Positions 1-8,480 are shown, counted from the first letter of the stretch. The stretch is DNA of 64,000 nt from Flavobacterium panacagri (GCF_030378165.1 NZ_CP119766.1:1550001-1614000), one strand, 5' to 3'. Numbers and translations are program-made. Notes: generated from the sequence alone by a model not told the origin.

Positions 1-1631
1 AAAGAGAAGTTCTGGTCTTTCCATTCCATTCCCAAATCCAGTTGATAGGAACGTTCTGCATCCAAATTCGGATTTCCTTTTTCGAATCGGAAATAATGAT
101 AATTGACGCCGTTTGAAGCCAGTTCTTTGGCAATCGGCATTCTAAAACTGGAACCCAAATTGGCTTTAAGGGAAAGTTTTCCAGGATTGTAATTTGCCCC
201 AACCGACCATGTAAAACTGTTGAAAGTTTTAGTCAAATCCTGAGAACGCTGTAAATATTCCATTTCCGTCTGATTGTTTTCAGAAACGGGACTTTCAAAC
301 CAGTCGTAATAGGATTTCATGTTGATTTTTCCATAATCGTAACGAACAGCGCCGTTTAAAAACCATTTTTCATTCAGTTCCATTTTGTCATAAGCAAATA
401 AACCCGCGTTGAATTGTGTGAAAGACGGAATTAAAAAACTCCATCCGCCAATTTCATTTTGCTGGAAAACCACATTCGAACCAACCGTAATTTGATGGTT
501 ATCAATTCTAAATTCATCTTTAGCAGAAAACGACCATACATCTTTATCATATTGACGTTCCAAATCTTGCGGAGCGTACATATCTTCAGGATAAATTGGA
601 GGCATATAACCATGATTAACATAATGGCTATATTCTCTTCTAAAATTATTTTGAAAACCAATCTCTGTCTCAAAAGCATGATTTCCCAACTGAAAAGAAG
701 TCGTATTGCTAACTTTCAAATGATTGACTTGTTGATACGGCATCAAAATATCACGGCTCGATTTATCGTGTAATTCCAGATCTACATTTCTAGGTTCGAG
801 TCCGTGCGCATTCGCAAAAAATCCGCTTTTGGTATGCACGTTACTGAAATAGAAAACCGATTTAAAATGCTCTCCCGAATAACCAGTACTCAAATGAAAA
901 TCAAGTTCACGTCCAGCCGTATTTCGCAGATGATTTTTGTATAACGGAACAGCGTAACTATAGACATGAACCACATCGGTCGGAACACGATAATCGCCAT
1001 AATCCATTGTGGTCACACGCGAATCAAAGAACCAGTTTTCGTTTCTTCCGAATAAATTGATTGAACTTCCAAATTGTGCATTGTTGCTTTTTCCGGTAAG
1101 ATCAACGCTTCCGCCAAAAGTGTTTTGAGACGGAAGAGGAAGCGGTTTAATATTGATTGCACCGCCTACAGCATCAGATCCATAGATAAATGAAGAAGGG
1201 CCTTTTATAATTTCTACCCGATTAACCGCATATTGATCGATTTCCAGTCCGTGATCCGCACCCCATTGCTGGCCTTCGTGTTTCAAACCGTTCTCCACCA
1301 CAATAACCTGATTGAAACTCAAACCACGAATAAGCGGTTTAGAACCTCCGGAGCCAATCGAAATGGTTTTAACGCCCGGCAATTTCTGCAAAGACTGCAT
1401 CAAACTTCCGCCAAGATTACGCTGAATGAAACTATTGTTTACCGTTTCGACATTCAGCGATTCTTCTTTTTTGTTTTTTTGTGCAGAATTATTACTGATT
1501 AAAACTTCTTCAAGCTCCTTGATTTCCGGTTTTTTTTCAGAAGGCTGATTTTGAGAAAAAGCTTCCGCTGAAACCAATAAACTGATAAGTAAAAAACAAT
1601 ATTTCCAATACATGGATAGGGCATTCTTCAT
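1..1631 (-). CDS. TonB-dependent outer-membrane receptor, 3' part cut by the window edge
   Basis: The frame reads open from ATG 1631 to the window edge, about 543 codons, so the C-terminal barrel is missing. An in-frame ATG at 1613 is an alternative start. Residues 1-28 form a signal peptide ending near AFSQNQ. The plug follows, with LQKLPGVKT, LIRGLSFNQV and RVEIIKGPSSFIYGSDAVGG. The early barrel is rich in histidine (for example VVHVYSY, YKNHLRN, FANAHGLEPR, LELHDKSS, VNHLKVSN). It imports a bound substrate across the outer membrane using TonB energy. It is the last gene of a minus-strand block with two DUF4625 lipoproteins and a His/Cys-rich small protein, which suggests a metal such as zinc as cargo. 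The receptor class is certain; the substrate is inferred from histidines and context. Confidence 0.93.
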   Translation of the reverse strand, partial: MKNALSMYWKYCFLLISLLVSAEAFSQNQPSEKKPEIKELEEVLISNNSAQKNKKEESLNVETVNNSFIQRNLGGSLMQSLQKLPGVKTISIGSGGSKPLIRGLSFNQVIVVENGLKHEGQQWGADHGLEIDQYAVNRVEIIKGPSSFIYGSDAVGGAINIKPLPLPSQNTFGGSVDLTGKSNNAQFGSSINLFGRNENWFFDSRVTTMDYGDYRVPTDVVHVYSYAVPLYKNHLRNTAGRELDFHLSTGYSGEHFKSVFYFSNVHTKSGFFANAHGLEPRNVDLELHDKSSRDILMPYQQVNHLKVSNTTSFQLGNHAFETEIGFQNNFRREYSHYVNHGYMPPIYPEDMYAPQDLERQYDKDVWSFSAKDEFRIDNHQITVGSNVVFQQNEIGGWSFLIPSFTQFNAGLFAYDKMELNEKWFLNGAVRYDYGKINMKSYYDWFESPVSENNQTEMEYLQRSQDLTKTFNSFTWSVGANYNPGKLSLKANLGSSFRMPIAKELASNGVNYHYFRFEKGNPNLDAERSYQLDLGMEWKDQNFS

Positions 1632-1641
1632 TAATCTGATC

Positions 1642-2109
1642 TTATAAAATTTTAATACTTAAGCCTTTCAACGTTTGCCAGCCTTCTTTATCCGTCAGGC
1701 GAATCATAAAATGGTAATCTCCGGGATCAACATCTGCAGGAATGGTAATTTGTGCCGTTGCTTCGTAGCTTTTTACACCATTTGGAATTGTGTAATTGTT
1801 GATGAAAAGCATTGGTTTTACAGGCTTTTTTACCGCTTCCATTTCACAGTTCGTCACTTCTGTACTGTGCGTGTGATGATCGAAATTGTGATGAATGTCA
1901 AGGCTGTAAGAACCAAGCGCAACATTATCGCTAAAAGAAGCTTTAAAAGTGATTGTTTGACCGCGTTCAATCGTACTGCACTGAATCGGAAAAGCATTTT
2001 GTGTAATATCAATTACAGGATATTCGGTGTCGATTTCTGCGTTGTCGCTAGAACAAGATGTTATAAAGGCAAGGGCGAAAACACCAATTAGAAACTTTAT
2101 TTTTTTCAT
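1642..2109 (-). CDS. DUF4625-type lipoprotein with histidine cluster
   Basis: A 155-aa protein with a lipoprotein signal peptide; the lipobox FITSC puts the acylated cysteine at residue 19. The rest is a single immunoglobulin-like beta domain matching what I know of DUF4625 (YPVIDI at the start, ADVDPGDYHFMIRLTDKEGW at the end). A dense histidine cluster, HHNFDHHTHS (H73, H74, H78, H79, H81), lies in the middle and could bind a metal. The stop is 10 bases from the start of the TonB receptor, so the two genes are almost certainly co-transcribed. It is probably anchored in the outer membrane, perhaps passing substrate to the receptor; that role is inference. No enzymatic motif is visible. Confidence 0.85.
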   Translation of the reverse strand: MKKIKFLIGVFALAFITSCSSDNAEIDTEYPVIDITQNAFPIQCSTIERGQTITFKASFSDNVALGSYSLDIHHNFDHHTHSTEVTNCEMEAVKKPVKPMLFINNYTIPNGVKSYEATAQITIPADVDPGDYHFMIRLTDKEGWQTLKGLSIKIL

Positions 2110-2124
2110 ATTTTTTGATTGGAA

Positions 2125-3045
2125 TTAAAGTGCAAATGGAAGTTCAAGAGATTGCGAAAAATTGATGTTATAAGTCGTATTTTTATACAAAACCAAGAAA
2201 GTGTAATTGCCGGAAGCCCAGGATTTATTGGCTACCAAATCCTGCGGAACAGGTAAATTATTGTCTTTAGATGTGCCGATTGTAAGTTTTGGTGTTTCTC
2301 TCAAAAACTTTGTCCCATCCCACGGAATGTTGGAAAACTGACCAGCTTCCGTCATATTTTTATGTTCAAAAACATCATAGACAATCACTTTGCTAAAATC
2401 AATCTGATCCACACTTTCCGGATTGTGTTTGGTGTTTTTATTAATCAAAAGCAAATACATAATTCCGTCGCCTTTTACGCCTTCAAGCGTTACCTGCGAA
2501 CTGAAAATATCGTTGTTTTTGTATTTAACAGTCTCATCAGAAAACTTGCCTTTTCTGTACATAAAAGAATCGTTTATAAAAAGTGTAAATACCGAAGCCA
2601 CTGGATTTACGGGAATGTTTTCTAATTTATAAATCGTTAGGTTTTTCTTGATTTCCAGTTTCGTTCCGTTTTGATCGTTTATGATAATGATGAAATCGTA
2701 TTTTCCCTCTACAGCATCTTCTGGAATGTCAAAATGTTTGTGAACTGTTGCATTTTTTGCTCCTGCATATTGTGTCCAGGTAATTTCATGCGACCAGGGT
2801 TTTGAATACGTTTCGGTACTTCTTTGTACAATTTTAACCTGAACATTTTCGATTTTATCTGAAGCTGTGATTTCAGCATTAAAATGGAAATCCTGACCAA
2901 TAGTTGCTGTTTCGTTGTTGCCTAGACCCAGTTCAATTTTGTCAATAGCTGGAATGGCTTGTTCTTTTTCTGTATCGTCGTTGCTACAGCTTGTAAAAGC
3001 AATGGAAGCAAAAAGCGAAGCCAGAATGAGTTTTGTTGTTTTCAT
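2125..3045 (-). CDS. DUF4625-type lipoprotein, longer paralogue
   Basis: I place the start at 3045 (MKTTKLILAS), eight codons inside the longest frame, because it gives a normal signal peptide with lipobox IAFTSC and cysteine 20; the product is 306 aa. The first half (about residues 30-140) is a DUF4625-like beta domain related to the shorter neighbour downstream: PAIDKIEL at its start, EDAVEGKYDFIIIINDQNG at its end, with His residues in SHEITW and TVHKHFDIP. The second half (150-306) is unlike anything I recognise. It sits 15 bases from the shorter paralogue and belongs to the same minus-strand unit as the receptor. Likely a surface or periplasmic-leaflet lipoprotein accessory to metal uptake. 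Confidence 0.8.
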   Translation of the reverse strand: MKTTKLILASLFASIAFTSCSNDDTEKEQAIPAIDKIELGLGNNETATIGQDFHFNAEITASDKIENVQVKIVQRSTETYSKPWSHEITWTQYAGAKNATVHKHFDIPEDAVEGKYDFIIIINDQNGTKLEIKKNLTIYKLENIPVNPVASVFTLFINDSFMYRKGKFSDETVKYKNNDIFSSQVTLEGVKGDGIMYLLLINKNTKHNPESVDQIDFSKVIVYDVFEHKNMTEAGQFSNIPWDGTKFLRETPKLTIGTSKDNNLPVPQDLVANKSWASGNYTFLVLYKNTTYNINFSQSLELPFAL

Positions 3046-3174
3046 TTTTTCTGATTTGATTTTGATCATTTTATAAGGAGTATTTAGGTTACGAAAGAGT
3101 TTTTTAATGCCTTTAAGCTTTTACGCTAAAGACATTAGGTTAAGATTTTTTCTTTAAGGTTTTCTTTGATTAGC

Positions 3175-3240
3175 TCTCGCAAAGTCGCGAAGGCGCAAAG
3201 ACAATGGTTCTAAACTTTGCGTCTTCGCGACTTTGCGAGA
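3175..3240. repeat. Intergenic inverted repeat, CGCAAAG family
   Basis: Two 26-bp arms (3175-3200 and 3215-3240) are reverse complements with one mismatch, around a 14-base loop. The arms carry CTCGCAAAGTCGCGAAG. The same CGCAAAG/CTTTGCG vocabulary recurs in at least seven other intergenic spaces here. It occupies the 434-459-base gap between two genes of the predicted metal operon, where it could modulate read-through. Confidence 0.85.
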
Positions 3241-3348
3241 ACAAACAAATGCTTAAAACAGCAAAGCCGTAACTAGACCTGAATTAGGATTTAGTTTGAA
3301 TGTGTTAATCGATAAAAAGGGGAGTTCTTTTGTGCAGAAAAAGCAGAG

Positions 3349-3393
3349 ATCAATAATAATGACAATGTCAATGACAATATCAATATCAATAAT
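3349..3393. repeat. Degenerate hexanucleotide tandem repeat
   Basis: About seven units of six bases with the pattern AATRWC (atcaat, aatgac, aatgtc, aatgac, aatatc, aatatc, aataat). It lies in the same gap as the CGCAAAG inverted repeat, downstream of the His/Cys-rich gene. The rest of this gap (3070-3174, 3241-3503) is AT-rich and shows no other feature or convincing promoter. Confidence 0.7.
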
Positions 3394-3503
3394 TGTTTAA
3401 TTGCTTAAAATGAATGAAATAGCTTTTTAATGTTTTAAGATTTTGAAATCATTAAAACAATGAAATAGCCGAATTGCCAAAGCAAAACTGAGCACAAAAA
3501 ATA

Positions 3504-3854
3504 CTAAAATGTAAAAGGTGGGGCTCGAAGGGAAAATAAGGAGCCCTTAAAAAATGCAAAATGCGGTTTGTTGTAAAAAGTAAGGTGTTTTACAACAGGA
3601 TTATTTTTGAAAAACTGAAAAACACTAAATTCAAACGTACCAACCGCGCTGAACTTAAAATCACAAATCGAACATTTATGAAACGAATGCAGTTTGGCCT
3701 TAAATTGCGGTTTTTCGGAAACAGAAAATTCTAATTTTTCTTTTGACGAATGAGTATCTAAAATATGCTCGTACGAATGGACTGCCGGAAAAAGTATTGC
3801 AAACAATACAATTAAAGGCATTAAGAGATTAATAATTTTAAGTTTCTTTTTCAT
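3504..3854 (-). CDS. Small His/Cys-rich membrane-anchored protein
   Basis: A 116-aa protein with an N-terminal hydrophobic segment (residues 8-24, LINLLMPLIVLFAILF-like) that is either a signal peptide or a membrane anchor. Potential metal ligands follow: H26, H30, H35 and the motif HSFHKCSICDF (H56, H59, C61, C64). The C-terminus ends in SLRAPPFTF; similar His/CxxC proteins with an RGPP-like tail occur next to TonB receptors in flavobacteria, somewhat like DUF2946. It is the first gene after the promoter with the two TGCAA-N5-TTGCA palindromes. A metal-binding or metal-sensing accessory role is inferred; no reaction is assigned. Confidence 0.72.
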   Translation of the reverse strand: MKKKLKIINLLMPLIVLFAILFPAVHSYEHILDTHSSKEKLEFSVSEKPQFKAKLHSFHKCSICDFKFSAVGTFEFSVFQFFKNNPVVKHLTFYNKPHFAFFKGSLFSLRAPPFTF

Positions 3855-3894
3855 TCGTTGAGATTATTTCCGACTCATTTAAAACCAGAATTAA

Positions 3895-3947
3895 TGCAAT
3901 AGTGTTGCAAATATAGAAATCTTATTTTTAAATGCAATGTTGTTGCA
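3895..3947 (-). promoter_or_regulatory. Promoter with two 15-bp palindromic operators (Fur/Zur-like)
   Basis: Reading the minus strand, a TTG (3937-3935), a 19-base spacer and TATATTTG (3915-3908) form a textbook Bacteroidota promoter for the gene starting at 3854. Two palindromes overlap it: TGCAATGTTGTTGCA at 3933-3947 covers the -33 TTG, and TGCAATAGTGTTGCA at 3895-3909 covers the last bases of the -7 element and the likely start site. Both have 5-bp arms TGCAA/TTGCA around 5 bases, and their centres are 38 bp apart. The geometry predicts repression. The association with a Fur-family zinc regulator (Zur) is my inference from the site shape and the His-rich genes. Confidence 0.75.
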
Positions 3948-4008
3948 GTAATTGTTTGCGAAAAATCAATGCTTTTGCTACTTTTAGCAAATCTTATATT
4001 CCTTAAAA

Positions 4009-6576
4009 ATGAAAATTTTCTACAGCCTTGTTTGTTTTGTCATCTTGATTTCCAATGCTTTTTCGCAGTCAAAAGAAAATGAATTATTTGAAAATGGTGT
4101 TTCAGAGCAGTTGGCGCACTTTCGAAAAAAACAGATTTCAGATCTTCAGTACACTTTGTTTTTCGAAATTCCGAATCAAAAAGTGGAGAATATAAATTCT
4201 CAGTTATTCGTAAATCTGAATTTATCTGATTTAAGTCAGCCCTTACTTTTTGATTTTAAAGAAAAAACTACTAACATAAAAACGGTTGAAGCCAACGGGA
4301 AAAAGCTTTCGATTGTTCATGAAAACGGTCATATCGTAATTCCGGTTTCAGCATTGGTTTCAGGAAAAAACACAATTTCCATTTCATTTATCGCCGGTAA
4401 TTTATCCTTAAACAGAAATGATGATTTCTTGTATACTTTGTTAGTTCCGGATCGTGCGAGTACATTGTTTCCGTGTTTCGATCAGCCCGATTTAAAAGCA
4501 ACTTATAAATTAAGACTTTCTGTGCCAAAAGACTGGTCGGTTTTGGCTGGAGCCGATGTGGTAGAGAAACTCGAAAAAGGAGATTTTACAGCTTATACTT
4601 TTGGAGAATCAGACAAAATGAGTACGTATTTATTCTCTTTTGTAGCAGGAAAATTCAAAAGTGCGACCCAAAAACCAGGTTTAGAAATGACGATGTTATA
4701 TCGTGAAAACAGCCCGGAGAAATTTCGCGTAAGCGCTGATACTATTTTTAATTTACATCAGCAATCGTTAGACTTTTTAGAAAAATATACTGATCGTAAA
4801 TTTCCGTTTCAGAAATTAGATTTTGCTTCAATTCCGGTTTTCCAATATGGCGGAATGGAGCATGTCGGCGCAATTCAATACAGAGAATCAACTTTGTTTT
4901 TGGATAACAGTGCAACCGACAGCGAAAAACTAAATCGTGCAAAATTGATCGCGCACGAAACTTCGCATATGTGGTTTGGAGATTTGGTAACAATGAAATG
5001 GTTTGACGATGTTTGGATGAAAGAGGTTTTAGCCAACTTCATGGCGGATAAAATTATGAATCCAATTTTTCCGAAAGTCAATCATAATCTGCAGTTTTTC
5101 ACGGCGCATTATCCGAGCGCTTACGCGGAAGATCGATCTTTGGGAACACATCCAATCAAACAGCATTTGGCGAATTTAAAAAATGCGGGTTCGCTTTATG
5201 GTGCGATTATTTACAACAAAGCGCCCATTATGATGCGTCAGTTAGAAGCTTCAATGGGAAAGGAAGCCTTTCAGAAAGGAATTCAAAAATACATTCAGAA
5301 ATACGCCAACGACAACGCCGATTGGAATAATCTAGTAGAACTTCTCGATGCCGAAACTCCGCTTGATATGAAAAAATGGAGCGAGGTTTGGGTAAACAAA
5401 TCCGGGAGAGCGATTTTTACAGATAAAGTCGAATACGATTCTAAAAACCGAATTAAAAGTTTTGAAATTCAGCAACAAGCCGAGGATAAATCAGAGAATG
5501 TCTGGCCTCAGGTTTTTCAGATTGGTTTAGTTTATGCTAAAGAGGTAAAGATTTTATCGGTCAATATTAATGACAAAAATACCCTTGTAAAAGAAGCTGT
5601 CGGACTTGAAAAACCGCTTGCCGTTGTGTACAATTATAACGGTTTTGGATACGGAGTTTTTCCGCTTGACGGGAATAATTTAAATTATATTGCTACGCTG
5701 AAAGATGAGGTTGCAAGAGCTTCGAGTTACAGCAATCTTTATGAAAATACATTAATTAGAAATGTTTCTCCAAATCAGGCTTTTGATTGTTTTTTAAAGG
5801 CAATTGAAACAGAACAAAACGAATTGGTTTTAAGAATTGCCTCAAATAGTCTGAATACAATTTATTGGAGATTTTTTACCGAAAAACAACAGAATAAAGT
5901 TCAGAAACAACTTGAAGGTATTTTGAATGAACGTTTGCAGGCTAATTTATCTGCGAATATCAAAAAGACATTATTCGGATTATTTAGTTCGATAGCGTAT
6001 TCAAATTCGGCGAAAGCCAGTTTATATAAGGTTTGGAACAGAGAAATCTCGATTCCGAATTTGAAACTAAATGAAGATGATTATACCAATATGGCGATGA
6101 ATTTGGCGATTTTCAAACATCCAAAAGCCGATGAAATTTTGGAGAAAACCAGAACATCATTCACCAATCCGGATAAACAAAAGCGTTTTGAGTTTTTATT
6201 ACCTTCATTATCAAAAGACGAATCGGTTCGAAATGCTTTTATGGAATCTTTAAAAGACGATGCAAACCGTGAAAAAGAATCCTGGGTTTCGGTTGGATTG
6301 GCGAATATTCATCATCCGCTTCGTCAGGAAAGTGCACAAAAGTATATTAGATTTTCATTAGATTTGGTTGATGAAATTCAGCGTACGGGAGATATTTTCT
6401 TTCCGAAAGACTGGCTGGATAATACGGTTGGGAAATATTCGTCGAAATTTGCTTTTGATGAAGTACAGCGATTCTTAAAAGAAAACCCTAATTTTAGTCC
6501 GATCTTGAAGCGTAAATTGTTTCAGGCGACAGATTTGCTTTATAAAGCACAAAATATTAAAAAGGAAACCGAATGA
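4009..6576 (+). CDS. M1 family aminopeptidase
   Basis: An 855-aa zinc aminopeptidase with an N-terminal signal peptide (residues 1-20, ending NAFSQ), so exported. The catalytic zinc site is complete: HETSH at 316-320, then E339 eighteen residues after the second histidine. The exopeptidase motif, usually GAMEN, reads GGMEH (281-285). The N-terminal beta domain spans about 20-230, the catalytic domain 230-470, and a helical C-terminal region the rest. A plausible promoter (TACTTTTA at 3979-3986) precedes it. The stop overlaps the DUF58 start (ATGA), giving a two-gene unit. It likely removes N-terminal residues from peptides in the periplasm. The family assignment is firm, the substrate unknown. 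Confidence 0.95.
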   Translation: MKIFYSLVCFVILISNAFSQSKENELFENGVSEQLAHFRKKQISDLQYTLFFEIPNQKVENINSQLFVNLNLSDLSQPLLFDFKEKTTNIKTVEANGKKLSIVHENGHIVIPVSALVSGKNTISISFIAGNLSLNRNDDFLYTLLVPDRASTLFPCFDQPDLKATYKLRLSVPKDWSVLAGADVVEKLEKGDFTAYTFGESDKMSTYLFSFVAGKFKSATQKPGLEMTMLYRENSPEKFRVSADTIFNLHQQSLDFLEKYTDRKFPFQKLDFASIPVFQYGGMEHVGAIQYRESTLFLDNSATDSEKLNRAKLIAHETSHMWFGDLVTMKWFDDVWMKEVLANFMADKIMNPIFPKVNHNLQFFTAHYPSAYAEDRSLGTHPIKQHLANLKNAGSLYGAIIYNKAPIMMRQLEASMGKEAFQKGIQKYIQKYANDNADWNNLVELLDAETPLDMKKWSEVWVNKSGRAIFTDKVEYDSKNRIKSFEIQQQAEDKSENVWPQVFQIGLVYAKEVKILSVNINDKNTLVKEAVGLEKPLAVVYNYNGFGYGVFPLDGNNLNYIATLKDEVARASSYSNLYENTLIRNVSPNQAFDCFLKAIETEQNELVLRIASNSLNTIYWRFFTEKQQNKVQKQLEGILNERLQANLSANIKKTLFGLFSSIAYSNSAKASLYKVWNREISIPNLKLNEDDYTNMAMNLAIFKHPKADEILEKTRTSFTNPDKQKRFEFLLPSLSKDESVRNAFMESLKDDANREKESWVSVGLANIHHPLRQESAQKYIRFSLDLVDEIQRTGDIFFPKDWLDNTVGKYSSKFAFDEVQRFLKENPNFSPILKRKLFQATDLLYKAQNIKKETE

Positions 6577-7499
6577 AAATTGAATCGGAAATAGAGAAAG
6601 TCTCCAGTTTTCAGCATCTCGAAATGCTGGCGAACCAGGTTGTGGAAGGTTTTATATCGGGAATGCACAAGAGTCCGTTTCATGGATTTTCGGCCGAATT
6701 TGCCGAACATAAAGTCTACAATGCAGGCGAAAGCACCAAACATATCGATTGGAAATTGTTTGCCAAAACCGATCGTTTGTACACAAAACGTTTTGAGGAA
6801 GAAACCAATTTACGCTGTCATTTGATTGTCGATAATTCGTCGTCGATGCATTATCCGGAATTGAAATCGAATCAGCCTTTTTATGAAAAGAAGATTGGTT
6901 TTGCGGTTTTGGCTTCGGCGGTTTTAATGAATATTTTGAAGAAACAGCGCGATGCCGTTGGTCTGAGCGTTTTCTCAGATAAATACGAATATTACGCTCC
7001 CGAGAAAGGAAGCGATCGTCATCACAGAATGCTTTTGAATAAACTGGAAGAATTATTGGTTCAACCAAAAGTCAAAAAAACGACCGATACGATTACCTAT
7101 TTGCATCAGATTGCAGAGAAAATGCACCGTCGTTCGATGATTATTTTGTTTACCGATATGTTTCAGACGGAAGACGATGAAAAGCTTTTCAACGCTTTAC
7201 AGCATCTTAAACACAACAAACATAAAGTAGTTTTATTTCATGTAGTGGATAATGAAACAGAATTGAAATTTGGTTTTGACAACGCACCAAGAAAGTTTAT
7301 CGACTTAGAATCAGGTGAAGAGGTTTCTATTTTTGCTGATAATGTAAAACAGGAATACGAAAAAAGGGTAGAAGCGTACTTTAAAAATCTGGCTTTAACC
7401 TGTGCAAAGAACCAAATTAAGTACGTTCCGGTAAATGTTGGCGATAATTTTGAAAAAATATTGACTACATATTTGGTTGAAAAACAAAACTTTGGATAA
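6573..7499 (+). CDS. DUF58 / vWA-like domain protein
   Basis: A 308-aa soluble protein with the DUF58 signature: FAEHKVYNAGESTKHIDWKL (near residues 45-64), the usual YxxGDxxRxIDWK block, followed by a von Willebrand A-like fold with DNSSSM as MIDAS-type motif (about 88-93) and FTDM at about 190. The start overlaps the aminopeptidase stop by 4 bases (ATGA), so the genes are translationally coupled. In Bacteroidota DUF58 proteins often accompany MoxR ATPases and batA/batB genes, but neither is visible here. Molecular function unknown; it is cytoplasmic as judged by the lack of signal or membrane segments. Confidence 0.9.
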   Translation: MKIESEIEKVSSFQHLEMLANQVVEGFISGMHKSPFHGFSAEFAEHKVYNAGESTKHIDWKLFAKTDRLYTKRFEEETNLRCHLIVDNSSSMHYPELKSNQPFYEKKIGFAVLASAVLMNILKKQRDAVGLSVFSDKYEYYAPEKGSDRHHRMLLNKLEELLVQPKVKKTTDTITYLHQIAEKMHRRSMIILFTDMFQTEDDEKLFNALQHLKHNKHKVVLFHVVDNETELKFGFDNAPRKFIDLESGEEVSIFADNVKQEYEKRVEAYFKNLALTCAKNQIKYVPVNVGDNFEKILTTYLVEKQNFG

Positions 7500-7537
7500 T
7501 ATTTATAAAAATAATTTCATTTTTTTTATAAAAACGC

Positions 7538-7567
7538 TTGCAGAAACGAAATTCTGTTATATCTTTG
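7538..7567 (+). promoter_or_regulatory. Promoter of first tRNA-Asp gene
   Basis: TTG at 7538-7540, a 19-base spacer and TATCTTTG at 7560-7567, 18 bases before the tRNA. The same block (AACGCTTGCAGAAACGAAA...) is repeated before the second tRNA-Asp, so promoter and gene were duplicated together. Confidence 0.8.
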
Positions 7568-7585
7568 CAACCGCAATAACGCAGA

Positions 7586-7659
7586 GGTTTGGTAGTTCAG
7601 TTGGTTAGAATACATGCCTGTCACGCATGGGGTCGCGGGTTCGAGTCCCGTCCAGACCG
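7586..7659 (+). tRNA. tRNA-Asp (anticodon GTC), copy 1
   Basis: 74-nt cloverleaf: acceptor GGTTTGG pairs with CCAGACC (one G-T), D arm with GTTCAGTTGGTTAGAAT, anticodon loop CTGTCAC giving anticodon GTC, T arm GCGGGTTCGAGTCCCGT, discriminator G. No CCA is encoded. Identical to copy 2. Confidence 0.97.
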
Positions 7660-7671
7660 CAATATTGGGAG

Positions 7672-7699
7672 AAGCCTTTCTTAACAGAAAGGCTTTTTT
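7672..7699 (+). terminator. Terminator of tRNA-Asp copy 1
   Basis: AAGCCTTTC-TTAACA-GAAAGGCTT followed by a T run, directly after the tRNA. Confidence 0.85.
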
Positions 7700-7856
7700 G
7701 CCCAAATACGGTATCTAAGATTAGTTGTGTTGTTTTGCTACGACTTTGTAACTCGTAGCTGGTTTAGTAGTTAGACCAATGAAAAGCTTTCCACTTTTGT
7801 GGATGGCTTTTTTGATTTAAGACACTTCTGGTTTTGCTTAGACGTGATGAAAATTT

Positions 7857-8244
7857 TACCGCAAAGAGCGCTAAGATTTACGCAAAGTTCGCAAAGATAT
7901 TTTTTAAGAATGCAAAGGTTACAAAGCTTACGATTGAGAAAGTTTTGTGATTTTTTTTTGCTTAATTTTATTCTAACGCACAGTTTGTCTTTCTGAGGAA
8001 CGAAGACACGAGCGAAAGCGAACTGGCGAAGCAATCTCTATAAGTAACTCTACAAAGATTTTCCATTCATTATATTAAAACATAGCCCGTGGTTTCAACC
8101 ACGGGGACACAATGTATAGCAATACGTTTCCCGTGGTTGAAACCACAGGCTATGTTTAAAAACGAGATAAATGATGCTACGTGGAAAACCTTTGCGAACT
8201 TTGCGTAGCTCTTTGCTCCCGATAGCTATCGGGATTGCGGTTAA
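7857..8244. repeat. Composite intergenic repeat region, CGCAAAG family with nested inserts
   Basis: This 733-base space between tRNA-Asp copies holds no gene. It starts with TACCGCAAAGAGCGCTAAG and ends with the matching GTAGCTCTTTG...GCGGTTAA, so the outer arms belong to one CGCAAAG-type element. Between them lie other repeat pieces: a fragment around 7985-8045 (TTTCTGAGGAACGAAG), the hairpin at 8081-8154, and, inside the right arm, the 16-bp palindrome CCCGATAGCTATCGGG at 8218-8233. Small open frames here follow the repeats and are not credible genes. Confidence 0.7.
8081..8154. repeat. Inverted repeat with CCCGTGGTTGAAACCAC arms
   Basis: Left arm 8081-8105 and right arm 8130-8154 are near-perfect reverse complements (CATAGCC...CGTGGTTTCAACCACGGG versus CCCGTGGTTGAAACCAC...GGCTATG). 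Each arm can itself fold (GTGGTT/AACCAC). It has no T run, so it is a repeat rather than a terminator. Confidence 0.8.
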
Positions 8245-8345
8245 GAAAAAGAAAGAAACTTCTTCTTTTTGCTTTTAAAGCAAAATTTTAAAATATTGGA
8301 ATTTAACTCATTAAAAATTTTTCAAAATTTTATTTAAAAAAACGC

Positions 8346-8375
8346 TTGCAGAAACGAAAATCTGTTGTATTTTTG
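8346..8375 (+). promoter_or_regulatory. Promoter of second tRNA-Asp gene
   Basis: TTG at 8346-8348, 19-base spacer, TATTTTTG at 8368-8375, closely matching the promoter of copy 1. Confidence 0.8.
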
Positions 8376-8392
8376 CACTCGCAATAACGCAG

Positions 8393-8466
8393 GGTTTGGT
8401 AGTTCAGTTGGTTAGAATACATGCCTGTCACGCATGGGGTCGCGGGTTCGAGTCCCGTCCAGACCG
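8393..8466 (+). tRNA. tRNA-Asp (anticodon GTC), copy 2
   Basis: All 74 nt are identical to the copy at 7586-7659, including anticodon GTC and discriminator G; CCA is not encoded. Confidence 0.97.
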
Positions 8467-8480
8467 CCTAAGTTGTTAAA

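Noticed and set aside
459..1502. Plus-strand open frames opposite the TonB receptor
   Set aside because: They mirror the receptor reading frame, whose protein is clearly recognisable, and have no start signal or known motif.
7771..8034. Open frames in the repeat region between the tRNA-Asp genes
   Set aside because: Composition follows the CGCAAAG repeats; protein is low complexity with no homology I recognise.
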